A stretch of 33,284 nt of DNA, from the IMG/VR virus record IMGVR_UViG_3300030116_006646, positions 1 to 33,284 of that record; one strand, written 5' to 3'. Origin of the DNA: a virus. The notes under the pieces are model-generated. The model was not told where the DNA came from and searched no databases. It was given only the letters and a program-made list of their open reading frames with translations. Shown here piece after piece: positions 1-6,728 of the stretch (position 1 is the stretch's first letter; each line of letters starts with the position of its first letter). The position numbers were made by a program, and so were the translations under genes.

Positions 1-34
1 GTTCAACATCAACTTTTTCAAAAGTCCAACTCAT
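1..34 (-). CDS. 5' end of an unidentified gene, cut by the window edge
   Basis: An ATG at 34-32 is preceded by an AGAGG ribosome site and overlaps the stop of the glycosyltransferase gene as ATGA. The first eleven codons read MSWTFEKVDVE and run off the left edge. The coupling makes this a real start and part of the same leftward operon. Eleven residues are too few to name the protein. By layout it could be another modification gene or the large terminase, which is missing from the window; both are guesses. Confidence 0.6.
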   Translation of the reverse strand, partial: MSWTFEKVDVE

Positions 35-879
35 AATTTTACCTCTTTTAAAACCATACCATAATTATTTACCCCAGTCGGTATTACTAAATTTTTTTTC
101 TTAATGGGAATATTTTTTTTAAAAACGCTATAGTCAACGAAATGATGCCACCGATTAAAACGCCACACAACTTTAGCAACGTCAGGGTGTTGCTCTTGCA
201 AGGATTTTGATTTGGCCATTACTCCATCCATATAGTCTAAATTATCGTTCTTATAGATTGAATCTGTATTTCCACCTTTTAATCGCATTGTAGTAGCTTT
301 CTCACTTAAAAAAGCGTTAAATTGCAAAGTACAATAACCAAGTTTTAGACATCTTATAGACAAATCTGTGTCCTCATTGTATTTTCCTCTCCAACGTAGG
401 TCCAGTCGATTGTCAATTAATATTGTAGAATAAATTCTAGTGTTAAATAAAAAAGGTGGATATTTTTCACTAGCTATACAAAACTTACAATAGTTAAATC
501 CACTTATCATGACGTTTTCGTAGCGATCCACAAAATCTTCCGCAGCTTTAAAGATTGCACCACTTTCAACAATGTTTTTAGCGTTACGATTTAATCTATA
601 AAAATCATAAATGTTATCATCTATGATCCAATGCTTTTTCGCACCAATGCTTATAGAGTGATCCCAAACCCAATTTCTTGCAGGGATTGAACCTTTACCT
701 AAATTTGAAAATGGTAAAGTATAAATCTTTTTAGGGTCAATTACTTTTGCATATTCATCGTATTCTTGTGGCTCTACAACGATATGATAAGGAACTCCCA
801 TTCTCTCAAGCGTTTTAGAAGTTAATCGACTTTCCCAACGCCCTTTGCTAATCACATATATAGGATGTTTAGGATTCAT
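31..879 (-). CDS. TET/GREB1-associated-type glycosyltransferase (TAGT family)
   Basis: A protein of about 282 residues with the layout of the TET-associated glycosyltransferase family: an N-terminal YVISKGRWESRLT block, then SIPARNWVW, then WIIDDNI (the DDN lies at residues 87-89 from this start and is the likely metal/nucleotide-sugar site). A C-terminal NEDTDLSIRCLKLG block is followed by EKATT and KGGNT. Known members are predicted to add sugars to oxidised or hypermodified DNA bases, in phages and in eukaryotes with TET/JBP genes. The ATG at 879 lies ten bases after AAGG, so it is preferred to the ATG at 888, where the spacing is one base. It overlaps both neighbours and sits downstream of an MT-A70 methylase. 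No TET/JBP or hydroxymethylase is visible, so the substrate is unknown. The family call is firm by motif; the DNA-base role is inferred. Confidence 0.8.
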   Translation of the reverse strand: MNPKHPIYVISKGRWESRLTSKTLERMGVPYHIVVEPQEYDEYAKVIDPKKIYTLPFSNLGKGSIPARNWVWDHSISIGAKKHWIIDDNIYDFYRLNRNAKNIVESGAIFKAAEDFVDRYENVMISGFNYCKFCIASEKYPPFLFNTRIYSTILIDNRLDLRWRGKYNEDTDLSIRCLKLGYCTLQFNAFLSEKATTMRLKGGNTDSIYKNDNLDYMDGVMAKSKSLQEQHPDVAKVVWRFNRWHHFVDYSVFKKNIPIKKKNLVIPTGVNNYGMVLKEVKL

Positions 880-1138
880 CTTTAACATACCTTTTATTAA
901 AATGGTTTTGGAATTTAAGTTTAGGATGCCAAATACTTTTTGTTTTATTATTTAGTTCTTGCCCTATTACTTTTGCAAAGTCTTGCAAATCTTCCTCACT
1001 TGCAAATCTTATTATTATTTTATGATAAGCCTCTTTTGTATATTGCTCAAACTCAGGCATACCATCCCACTCTTTTCGCCAATCCTCTTTTAATTCTTCT
1101 TGACCAAAAAGATTATTTTGTTTTTCTCTCTCACTCAT
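869..1138 (-). CDS. Conserved small phage protein next to TAGT
   Basis: 89 residues: an acidic, charged N-terminus, then WDGMPEFEQ, a compact alpha/beta-looking core (IIIRFASEEDLQDFAKVIG) and a basic KTKSIWHPK motif. I recall small phage proteins with this WxGMPE...IRF...FAxxxGQ...KTKSIWHPK layout near such glycosyltransferases and ParB-like genes, but know no function. Its start overlaps the MT-A70 stop by 8 bases, and its end overlaps the glycosyltransferase start, so the three are translated together. The basic Trp-containing end could bind nucleic acid (inference). Confidence 0.7.
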   Translation of the reverse strand: MSEREKQNNLFGQEELKEDWRKEWDGMPEFEQYTKEAYHKIIIRFASEEDLQDFAKVIGQELNNKTKSIWHPKLKFQNHFNKRYVKDES

Positions 1139-1676
1139 TTAGTTCATTTCCCCAGTGATCCCAACCTTTGTGTGTAAAATCTTGTCTAGCAAAAAGTTCA
1201 ATTCTTGAAATATCACCACATAATTCAACGATGCGATCTCTTACGCAATCAGGCTTTCTTGAGTGTTCTCTTATTTTATCAATGACGACTTGATGAACTT
1301 TATTAGAAATTCTTTTTGGCTTACCTTTAGTAGCAATCAAACATAACTCACTATTAGCTCTAGTCCAATAACCCAACCCCCAAAATAAACTATCTTTTAA
1401 TTTATTTTTTTTAATCCATGCAAAACCACAAGTTTTAAAATCAAAACCCCATGACTTAATTGTTTCTAAACCTTTGTCTAACATTGGGTAGATAACCCAC
1501 ATAAACAATATACAATCATCATCGCTTATAGATGTAATTGGAAGATTTTTAATATCTTCAAGACTCATTAAATCGTATTTAGGTGATTTAGCTCTACCTT
1601 TATTAGACCATGTTTTAAAATTCCAGGGTGGATCAGCGTAGATAATTTTATATTTTTTTTTTGGAAAATTAATCAT
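1131..1676 (-). CDS. MT-A70 family adenine N6-methyltransferase
   Basis: A 181-residue MT-A70-type methylase that would transfer a methyl group from S-adenosylmethionine to adenine N6, most likely in DNA for a phage enzyme. The catalytic DPPW motif is at residues 15-18. Other family landmarks are HSRKPD (138-143), RIELFAR (158-164) and GWDHWGNE (171-178), which are the expected C-terminal blocks. The length matches compact phage members with no separate target-recognition domain. AAGG lies upstream of the ATG, and the start overlaps the previous stop as ATGATTAA. It lies between a zinc-finger gene and the TAGT gene pair. It may protect phage DNA from restriction or mark it for its own nucleases; the target site is not visible. 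Confidence 0.9.
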   Translation of the reverse strand: MINFPKKKYKIIYADPPWNFKTWSNKGRAKSPKYDLMSLEDIKNLPITSISDDDCILFMWVIYPMLDKGLETIKSWGFDFKTCGFAWIKKNKLKDSLFWGLGYWTRANSELCLIATKGKPKRISNKVHQVVIDKIREHSRKPDCVRDRIVELCGDISRIELFARQDFTHKGWDHWGNELNE

Positions 1677-1866
1677 GTTTGTTAAACCTTAACTTTTCCA
1701 TCTCTTGTTTTAATTGTTCTAAAGTGAACCCTGTAGATTTTTGACAATAATGTTCGGCACAATAATCTCTACCTTGCTCAACCACATCGGCTTTTTTTTT
1801 GCATTTACAACAAAGCCTTTGGTCGCCATAAATATTAATCAAGTTTGGATCAATTCCATTTGCCAT
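1669..1866 (-). CDS. Small zinc-finger-like protein
   Basis: 65 residues with Cys at 19, 20 and 22 (CCKC) and a second cluster C36, H39, C41 (CAEHYC), spaced as in a small treble-clef or zinc-ribbon fold. The C-terminus is a charged helix (EQLKQEMEKL). It overlaps the nuclease-like gene before it by 17 bases and the methylase after it by 8. It could be a DNA-binding accessory protein of the modification cassette (inference); the family is not recognised. Confidence 0.65.
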   Translation of the reverse strand: MANGIDPNLINIYGDQRLCCKCKKKADVVEQGRDYCAEHYCQKSTGFTLEQLKQEMEKLRFNKHD

Positions 1867-2356
1867 CTTGTAAAATTTCTATTGGGGTTAAAATATCTTT
1901 AGGGATGTAATGACACTTTGGTCGCCCATTACCTAAATCAGTTAAATATTTATTTGTTCCTAAAACATGGCTTGAATTGATAAAGCCACAAATTTCGTAA
2001 ATAGGTGATTTATCTATTACTAAAATATAAATTTCGTTGGGCTTCGCACCTTTAGGCCTAATAATTAAACCATTATTTTCTTTTGGCATTTGACAACGAA
2101 TTTGTAAATGCAAGTCATGATAAATTAAATCAGGGTTGTTGCCATGATTAACATGGTAAGTAAATTCTATTTGTAATAATTTTGAACAAGCTAACTCTGC
2201 TCCACTACCACTTATTGATCTAGCAATTTTTTCGTTTAATGAACTTTTATATCCATGACCCCACTCTTGATTTAATCGCATTGACTCAAATACTCTAGTC
2301 AAGCCATTATTAGCACTAGCCATTAATTCATATAAATCTAGTTTAACTTGTTTCAT
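1850..2356 (-). CDS. PD-(D/E)XK nuclease-like protein, possibly inactive
   Basis: 168 residues. A glycine-rich helix with SGAELACSKLL (E54), then PDLIYHDLHLQIR, in which D76 and the Q85-I-R87 strand fall where a PD-(D/E)XK nuclease has D and E-x-K. A strand/helix end (YILVIDKSPIYEICGFI) follows, typical of small phage restriction-like nucleases. The Q and R at the E-x-K position make catalysis doubtful; it may be a DNA-binding relic or a divergent variant. The distant fold call is inference. It lies two bases downstream of the HNH gene. Confidence 0.5.
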   Translation of the reverse strand: MKQVKLDLYELMASANNGLTRVFESMRLNQEWGHGYKSSLNEKIARSISGSGAELACSKLLQIEFTYHVNHGNNPDLIYHDLHLQIRCQMPKENNGLIIRPKGAKPNEIYILVIDKSPIYEICGFINSSHVLGTNKYLTDLGNGRPKCHYIPKDILTPIEILQDGKWN

Positions 2357-2357
2357 A

Positions 2358-3035
2358 TTATATTAACAATTTATTTCCTTTTTTTAAATTTTGTTTAGCT
2401 GTTAAATATTGAAGATTATTTTCAACATGAAAACCACAAACAATAGGATTATTTAATGGAACAATGTGATCTACATGATAACCTTTAGGACAATTTTTAT
2501 AAATTTCTTTTATTTTTTCTAAATTACACCATTTTGGTATAGCTCTTAATTTGATTGCTCTCCTCTTATTCATTCTTGCTTTCATTAAAGCAATTGCCTC
2601 TGGCCTTTTAAAATATTCTTTTCTATAATTAGATAATTTTTCTTTGCCACCTCTTTTATAATAATATTTTTTAAAATATCTTAACCTTGCCTCTTTCCCT
2701 TTTTGTGTAAGACGATAATTATTATCCCAAACTTTTCTTGCTAAATTTCTTTTTTTTTGCCAAATTGGATTTTCTCTATATTTTTGTTCTCTTATTTTTC
2801 TTAATTCTTTACCTTTTTTTGTTTGAGCATACTTTTTACTACAAGCTTTTCGCTTACTTGATCTATTATAAATATAATTAGATAATTTAGCTTTATCAGT
2901 TTGTCTATAAACTTTTCTACAACAAGCTTTTGAACAAAATCTAACTTTTTTATTTTTACCCTTTAACTTGATTTCTTTGTTACAATGTTCACAATTTTTT
3001 ACATCTATTCCAAAATATTTTTGTTTTTGTTTCAT
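2358..3035 (-). CDS. HNH endonuclease with N-terminal zinc knuckles
   Basis: 225 residues from the ATG at 3035, which overlaps the previous stop as ATGA; an upstream TTG at 3065 is less likely. The N-terminus holds CEHC and FCSKACCRK, a Zn-binding pair. A long Lys/Arg/Tyr-rich region of repeated K-x-x-R-x-Y helices follows (about residues 50-160), typical of DNA-contacting arms in phage HNH proteins. The C-terminal HNH core reads YHVDHIVPLNNP (H187, D189, H190) and continues HVENNLQYLTAKQNLKKGNK. It would cut DNA with a divalent metal. It could be a homing-type endonuclease or part of the adjacent modification cassette. Confidence 0.85.
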   Translation of the reverse strand: MKQKQKYFGIDVKNCEHCNKEIKLKGKNKKVRFCSKACCRKVYRQTDKAKLSNYIYNRSSKRKACSKKYAQTKKGKELRKIREQKYRENPIWQKKRNLARKVWDNNYRLTQKGKEARLRYFKKYYYKRGGKEKLSNYRKEYFKRPEAIALMKARMNKRRAIKLRAIPKWCNLEKIKEIYKNCPKGYHVDHIVPLNNPIVCGFHVENNLQYLTAKQNLKKGNKLLI

Positions 3036-3262
3036 AACAACCAATTTCCTTTTTCGTCTTGGCAATAAGAAGCAATAATTGGTTTATTGTTGTAAATATA
3101 AAATCCCCATAACTCACCATTACCATCTTTAAATTTTGGGTTGTCATACCAAGTGGCTTTGCTTTCATAAGCATCATCACAATTAGTAAAATTTTCTATT
3201 AAAATTTTTTCATAAGTTAAATTAGGGCTAGTTAATAAAACTAAAATTAAAAAAGATTTCAT
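3032..3262 (-). CDS. Small secreted protein
   Basis: 76 residues with a clear N-terminal signal peptide (MKSFLILVLLTSPNLTY) and a mature part containing two cysteines (C28, C67) that could pair in the periplasm. The YDNPKFKDGNGELWGFYIY stretch looks like a small beta protein. Coupled on both sides by ATGA overlaps. Function unknown; a periplasmic role such as superinfection exclusion or envelope modulation is only a guess. Confidence 0.65.
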   Translation of the reverse strand: MKSFLILVLLTSPNLTYEKILIENFTNCDDAYESKATWYDNPKFKDGNGELWGFYIYNNKPIIASYCQDEKGNWLL

Positions 3263-3579
3263 TTTGATAAATTTTTTTTTATAAAGGTTATTAGTTTAGG
3301 ATTTTGTAAAAATACTTTGCAAAACTCACTACCAATAAAAGTTGCGACCCCTTCCTCACCTAAATTTTTTAAACGAATCGCTGACTTGTCGGCAATAAAA
3401 TGAGCTATTTCATGTAGTAAAGTGTCAACATAAGAAATTTTTCCTAAATTTTCTTGTATTGCTATGGTAGATTCGTTTGGGTTGTAATACCCATAAATCA
3501 TATCTTTTTTGGCTTGTTTTTTAGATAATTTTACAATTTTAGCTTTAAAATTACGATATTTTATCTCTTTAAGACTCAT
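3259..3579 (-). CDS. Small zinc metallopeptidase-like protein (HEIAH motif)
   Basis: 106 residues from the ATG at 3579. The open frame extends to 3642, but only with a TTG start and an unlikely hydrophobic leader; an ATG at 3603 is also possible. TLLHEIAHFI at residues 53-62 is an HExxH zincin site, and GEEGVAT about 15 residues later offers a third ligand (E75 or E76), as in ImmA/IrrE and SprT-like small peptidases. It is the first gene of the leftward cassette and divergent from the recombination operon. Given the two regulators in this phage, it may act on a repressor like ImmA (inference). No helix-turn-helix is fused to it. Confidence 0.65.
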   Translation of the reverse strand: MSLKEIKYRNFKAKIVKLSKKQAKKDMIYGYYNPNESTIAIQENLGKISYVDTLLHEIAHFIADKSAIRLKNLGEEGVATFIGSEFCKVFLQNPKLITFIKKNLSK

Positions 3580-3599
3580 AATTGATAATATTCTTATAA

Positions 3600-3684
3600 C
3601 CATAATATGAATAGTTTCAATATTTAAAAAAAAGATATACAAAAAGATTGCAATTTCTTATAAAAAAATTATACCTTAATTATA
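3600..3684. promoter_or_regulatory. Divergent promoter region between the left cassette and the recombination operon
   Basis: A roughly 100-base A+T-rich gap between divergent genes. On the plus strand TTGCAA (3648-3653) is followed 16 bases later by TATACC (3670-3675), a plausible sigma70 pair that would place the mRNA start almost at the ATG at 3684, giving a leaderless or very short-leader message. On the minus strand a TATAAT lies at 3673-3668 with no good -35. No operator palindrome is obvious. Confidence 0.4.
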
Positions 3685-4559
3685 TGACGAATCGCCCAAG
3701 ACAAATTGGAGAATGTTATACAAATTTTGGACTTAAACACACTTCTAAAAGCCAAAACACAATCCCTGACGATGTACGTTTTTTTAGATACGTTTGTTTA
3801 ACACCTAAAGAAAAATCGAACCTACCTACTAATTCCTCATTTATTGGTGGAACTTTATCACATGAAGTTTTGCAAGAATCTTTATGTGAAAATAAAAAAG
3901 TTGGAGATGTAATAGCTAGTGAAAAATTTAAAGAGAAAGTTGAAAAGTATGAGCCAATTAATGAAAAAGATAAAATAAAATTTGAGCATATTATCAAAAA
4001 TATGAGTGCTTTATCAATGAATCATTTAACAAATATTGCATCATTACCTAGTCAAAAGTGGGAAAATGAAAAAGAATATACACATTGGGATCAAAGAATT
4101 AAAACTTATTTTTTAGCTTATGTAGATTTAATTGGTCAAACTCATTTTGGAGATATTAAAAATGTTTTTGGAACTTTAGTAAAAACTAAAAATGGATATT
4201 CTTATACTAAAAAGAAATGCCCTAAAGTACCTTTTCATAGTGATTGTTTGCAAATAGCTTTGTACTCAAAACTATTACCAAAACATACTCCATTTTTAAC
4301 TTATGCTAGTGATAGCGACCACATAATTTTTACGCCTGATAATTGCATAGAATTAAGAAAAGAAAATTTAGAAAAATATTATGATGAATTAATTTTATAT
4401 CAAATGTGTTGGGAAAAAAAATTGGAACTAGCAAATGGCGATATAAAAACTCTAGCTTTATTATGTAAGCCTGATTTTAGTGAAATAAGAAAAAATGGCT
4501 TTTGGTGGAATGGAATAGAGCCTGACTTGATTGAAAGATTTAGAGGTTATTATGCCTGA
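3684..4559 (+). CDS. RecB/Cas4-like PD-(D/E)XK exonuclease
   Basis: 291 residues from the ATG at 3684; the frame opens earlier only with TTG at 3648. Motifs in order: GGTLSHEVLQ (H60), WENEKEY (E129/E131), AYVDLIGQTHFGDIKN (D148, D157, K159) and HSDCLQIALYSKLL, the helix that follows the active site (Q-x-x-x-Y motif). This is the layout of the RecB-like/Cas4-like nucleases used by phages as recombination exonucleases. It would resect dsDNA ends to give ssDNA for the Erf-type protein two genes on. First gene of the operon; no ribosome site is evident, in line with a very short leader. Confidence 0.8.
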   Translation: MTNRPRQIGECYTNFGLKHTSKSQNTIPDDVRFFRYVCLTPKEKSNLPTNSSFIGGTLSHEVLQESLCENKKVGDVIASEKFKEKVEKYEPINEKDKIKFEHIIKNMSALSMNHLTNIASLPSQKWENEKEYTHWDQRIKTYFLAYVDLIGQTHFGDIKNVFGTLVKTKNGYSYTKKKCPKVPFHSDCLQIALYSKLLPKHTPFLTYASDSDHIIFTPDNCIELRKENLEKYYDELILYQMCWEKKLELANGDIKTLALLCKPDFSEIRKNGFWWNGIEPDLIERFRGYYA

Positions 4560-4815
4560 TATTAAACCAACTAATCAAACACAAAGTGGTCATACATACA
4601 ATAATCAATCTACATCCGTAACAACTAATGAAGCAAATGGAATTGTAAAACCATTAAGAGAAAGAGTTAGGGATTTAGAAGAAATTAATGAAGCACATCA
4701 AAAAAAGAATGGTGAATTAAGAGTCGAAATTCAAAACAAGGATAAAAAAATAGAAGAACTACTAGAGAGAATAAACAACCCACTAAAAAAAATGAGAGGA
4801 GATGGTGATTTATGA
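4552..4815 (+). CDS. Small coiled-coil protein of the recombination operon
   Basis: 87 residues from the ATG at 4552, which follows an AGAGG ribosome site inside the exonuclease 3' end (8-base overlap); an upstream TTG at 4531 is rejected. The first 35 residues are polar and Asn/Thr-rich. Residues about 38-78 form a strongly predicted coiled coil (LREVRDLEE-like heptads ending EELLERINN). Possibly a bridging or scaffold protein for the exonuclease and annealing protein; family not recognised. Confidence 0.65.
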   Translation: MPDIKPTNQTQSGHTYNNQSTSVTTNEANGIVKPLRERVRDLEEINEAHQKKNGELRVEIQNKDKKIEELLERINNPLKKMRGDGDL

Positions 4816-5465
4816 GTAATGAAAAAACACTAGAAAGTGCAATACAAAAATTTAGAGATGGAATTAAACAAAGCGACTATGTAAAGCTTGGTGCAAAAGG
4901 TGAGTATTTAACAGTTCCTTATCGTATTAAGTTTGTAAGAGAATATTTTGGAAATAGATTACAAATTTTAACATTTAGTAGTGAGTTGGCTAATGGATCT
5001 ACAAAATTTAGAGCAAGTGTATTTTTAGATGGCAAAGAATTAAGTGTTGGTGAATCTAAAATGATGGTCAATAGAGATAAAGAATTTGAAAAAGCACAAA
5101 CAGTTAGTATTGGTAGAGCATTATCTATACTTGGATTTATGGGTAATGAGATTGCAACAGCAGAAGAGATTGAGGATTTTGTAAAAGGTAAAGAAATAAA
5201 ACCAATTGCTAAACCCAATGGTAAAGAAGTTGTTAAAGAATTTAATGTTGAAGAATTTGCTAATGAATGGATTGGTAAATTAGAAAAACAAGCAAAGCTA
5301 TCAACTAGCGTTAATAAATTTGAACAAGGTATTCAAAGTTTATCAAAAGAATACACAAAAGAATTAGAACAACTTTATCTTGATCCTATTCAAGACGTTA
5401 AGGTTGCTAATAAATACAACAAACTAAAAAATACAATACAAGAAAGAAAATCTAATGGACAATAA
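4812..5465 (+). CDS. Erf-type single-strand annealing protein
   Basis: 217 residues. The N-terminal domain ends in VSIGRALSILGFMGNEIATAEE (98-119, quoted here in part as a landmark), which matches the conserved end of the ERF family (GRAL..LGF...IATAEE). Beta strands with FRASVFLDG and the MMVNRDKEFEKA region match the core that anneals complementary ssDNA in phage recombination and genome circularisation. The C-terminal third is charged and helical. GAGGAG precedes the ATG, and the start overlaps the upstream stop. It pairs with the RecB-like exonuclease and the SSB-like gene to form a Red-like system. Confidence 0.8.
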   Translation: MSNEKTLESAIQKFRDGIKQSDYVKLGAKGEYLTVPYRIKFVREYFGNRLQILTFSSELANGSTKFRASVFLDGKELSVGESKMMVNRDKEFEKAQTVSIGRALSILGFMGNEIATAEEIEDFVKGKEIKPIAKPNGKEVVKEFNVEEFANEWIGKLEKQAKLSTSVNKFEQGIQSLSKEYTKELEQLYLDPIQDVKVANKYNKLKNTIQERKSNGQ

Positions 5466-5682
5466 ATACGATAATCAAATCGCACTTTGGAAAAGACAAC
5501 CTAGAGAAAACGATAAGCCTGGTACTAAATATCCACACTACACAGGCAAAGCTACTATTAATGGTCAACCTAAACAAGCTGCGGCTTGGTTGAACACCGA
5601 TAAATCAAAAGACACCCAACCTGATATTAGTATCAAGTTAAGTGAACCAAACGCTAACAAACAAGAGGAAGCACCGTTCTAA
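5455..5682 (+). CDS. Small SSB-like protein with acidic tip
   Basis: 75 residues, overlapping the Erf-type gene by 11 bases. An N-terminal strand-rich part (IALWKRQ, YPHYTGKATINGQ, AAAWLN, ISIKL) looks like a small OB-type or DUF736-like domain. The protein ends in QEEAPF, much like the DDIPF tip by which SSB proteins recruit repair enzymes. I infer that it binds ssDNA or partner proteins during recombination. Canonical SSB is about twice as long, so this is a minimal or different protein. Confidence 0.55.
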   Translation: MDNKYDNQIALWKRQPRENDKPGTKYPHYTGKATINGQPKQAAAWLNTDKSKDTQPDISIKLSEPNANKQEEAPF

Positions 5683-5984
5683 TGCAAAATGAAAGTGTAA
5701 ATCCTGATCATTATAAAAAGGCAATCCAAACTTGCGATGCGATCTTGAGTCAACAAACGCATGAAGAAAACATTGGTTACTTAAAGGGTGCTGGTCTAAA
5801 GCACCTTTTTCGTTTTGGTCAAAAACATGGAACTACGATTGATAGTATCATTATGGATTTGGAAAAGTGCCTTTGGTATTTAAAAAAATTATTGAATTAC
5901 CTAAGAGCCTTAAAAGAAGATGGCCATGATATTAGGCAATCACAAGAAAACGTAACAAATTTATTTAAGGATAAAGACGAATGA
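5682..5984 (+). CDS. DUF3310-family phage protein
   Basis: 100 residues. VNPDHYKKAIQTCDAI, then GAGLKHLFRFGQK and DLEKCLWYLKKLL, follow the DUF3310 (SaV-like) pattern of HPxHY, a KYxxR helix and a final DLxKAxWYL helix. These proteins are common in phage early regions and sometimes fused to nucleotide kinases; the function is unknown. Start and stop are coupled to the neighbours (TAATG upstream, ATGA downstream). Confidence 0.75.
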   Translation: MQNESVNPDHYKKAIQTCDAILSQQTHEENIGYLKGAGLKHLFRFGQKHGTTIDSIIMDLEKCLWYLKKLLNYLRALKEDGHDIRQSQENVTNLFKDKDE

Positions 5985-6289
5985 AAATTAGAAATGGAAA
6001 TGGAAATGGTCATCAAATCTATTTGAGTCAAATCAAGTTAGATGTATTGAAATTTATTAAAAGGTTTATTGAGCAACATGAATATAGCCCAACCTATAAA
6101 GAAATTTCTACTAAGTTTAAATTTTCTAGGGCTAGAGCTGGTGCAATTATATCAGAATTATACAAACTAAATTTGATTAGCAAAAGCAATCAAGCACAAA
6201 GAAACATTGAGTTAAGTAATAATCAATTGGAAAAAATTTCAATGCTTAAAGTTAATAAAAGTTATTCAACAATGGATTTAAGACGATGA
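5981..6289 (+). CDS. LexA-type winged-helix DNA-binding protein
   Basis: 102 residues. Residues about 15-75 match the LexA N-terminal winged helix: LDVLKFIKRFIEQHEYSPT, KEISTKFKFSRARAGAIISEL, LNLISK, then RNIEL. There is no C-terminal S24 peptidase domain, so it cannot self-cleave as LexA does. Probably a regulator of this phage's early genes. The N-terminus contains an (Asn-Gly)3 tract encoded by three copies of the hexamer AATGGA. AAGGA lies upstream. Confidence 0.65.
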   Translation: MKIRNGNGNGHQIYLSQIKLDVLKFIKRFIEQHEYSPTYKEISTKFKFSRARAGAIISELYKLNLISKSNQAQRNIELSNNQLEKISMLKVNKSYSTMDLRR

Positions 6290-6480
6290 GTAAAGTCGTA
6301 AAAGAAAGTTTTTATGAGGCCAATTTTAAGGTCGATGAGGAATTTGAAAGTGTGGAAAAAGCACATTTATCAAATAGCCCAAGTGAAAACGCTAGGGTTA
6401 AAGTTCTTGATTTAAAATTAGACAAATCAAGAATTAAATTAACTAACGATGAGGAGTCTAAAGAGGATGGCTTTAAGTAA
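6286..6480 (+). CDS. Unknown small acidic protein
   Basis: 64 residues, rich in Glu, Lys and Ser, with no recognisable family. Its start overlaps the winged-helix stop as ATGA and its end overlaps the next gene by 14 bases, which supports translation. The sequence looks partly disordered (SNSPSENAR). Confidence 0.55.
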   Translation: MSKVVKESFYEANFKVDEEFESVEKAHLSNSPSENARVKVLDLKLDKSRIKLTNDEESKEDGFK

Positions 6481-6661
6481 TAGTCTTATAAGAAGATATG
6501 CCAAACTTCAAAAATTGCATGACGAAATCATGAAACCAGCGAAGAACAAAGGTCGTCAATGTGTTCACACATTAAATGCAAAAAAGAAGTATGACAAAAC
6601 TTATAGGCAGATTGTTGGCACAGAAAATGAAGATGCAAAATTCATTTATTCTAGTGGCTAA
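6467..6661 (+). CDS. Unknown small basic protein
   Basis: 64 residues from the ATG at 6467 (MALSNSLIRRYAKLQ), which has AGGAG eleven bases upstream; an ATG six codons earlier is possible. Helical and basic N-terminus, a single Cys (QCVHTLNAKKKYDKTY) and a short acidic tail. Not recognised. The helix plus basic patch would suit a DNA- or RNA-binding accessory. Confidence 0.55.
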   Translation: MALSNSLIRRYAKLQKLHDEIMKPAKNKGRQCVHTLNAKKKYDKTYRQIVGTENEDAKFIYSSG

Positions 6662-6690
6662 TTGACAATGAACTTAAAAGTTGTAAAAAA
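6662..6690 (+). promoter_or_regulatory. Possible promoter of the repressor gene
   Basis: A perfect -35 TTGACA at 6662-6667 is followed after 16 bases by the weak -10 TAAAAA. It lies in the only gap of the plus operon (6662-6728), just before the Cro/CI-type gene, so the regulator may have its own promoter as well as read-through. Confidence 0.35.
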
Positions 6691-6728
6691 CTCTAGGCCA
6701 CTTGTCCGCCAAATTTAAGGAGAGAGGA

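Noticed and set aside
3032-3065. TTG start for the HNH gene (10 residues longer)
   Set aside because: The ATGA junction with the upstream stop and the usual N-terminus favour the ATG at 3035.
2989-3180. Minus-strand frame overlapping the HNH and secreted-protein genes
   Set aside because: It overlaps two better supported, coupled genes in another frame and has no coherent domain.
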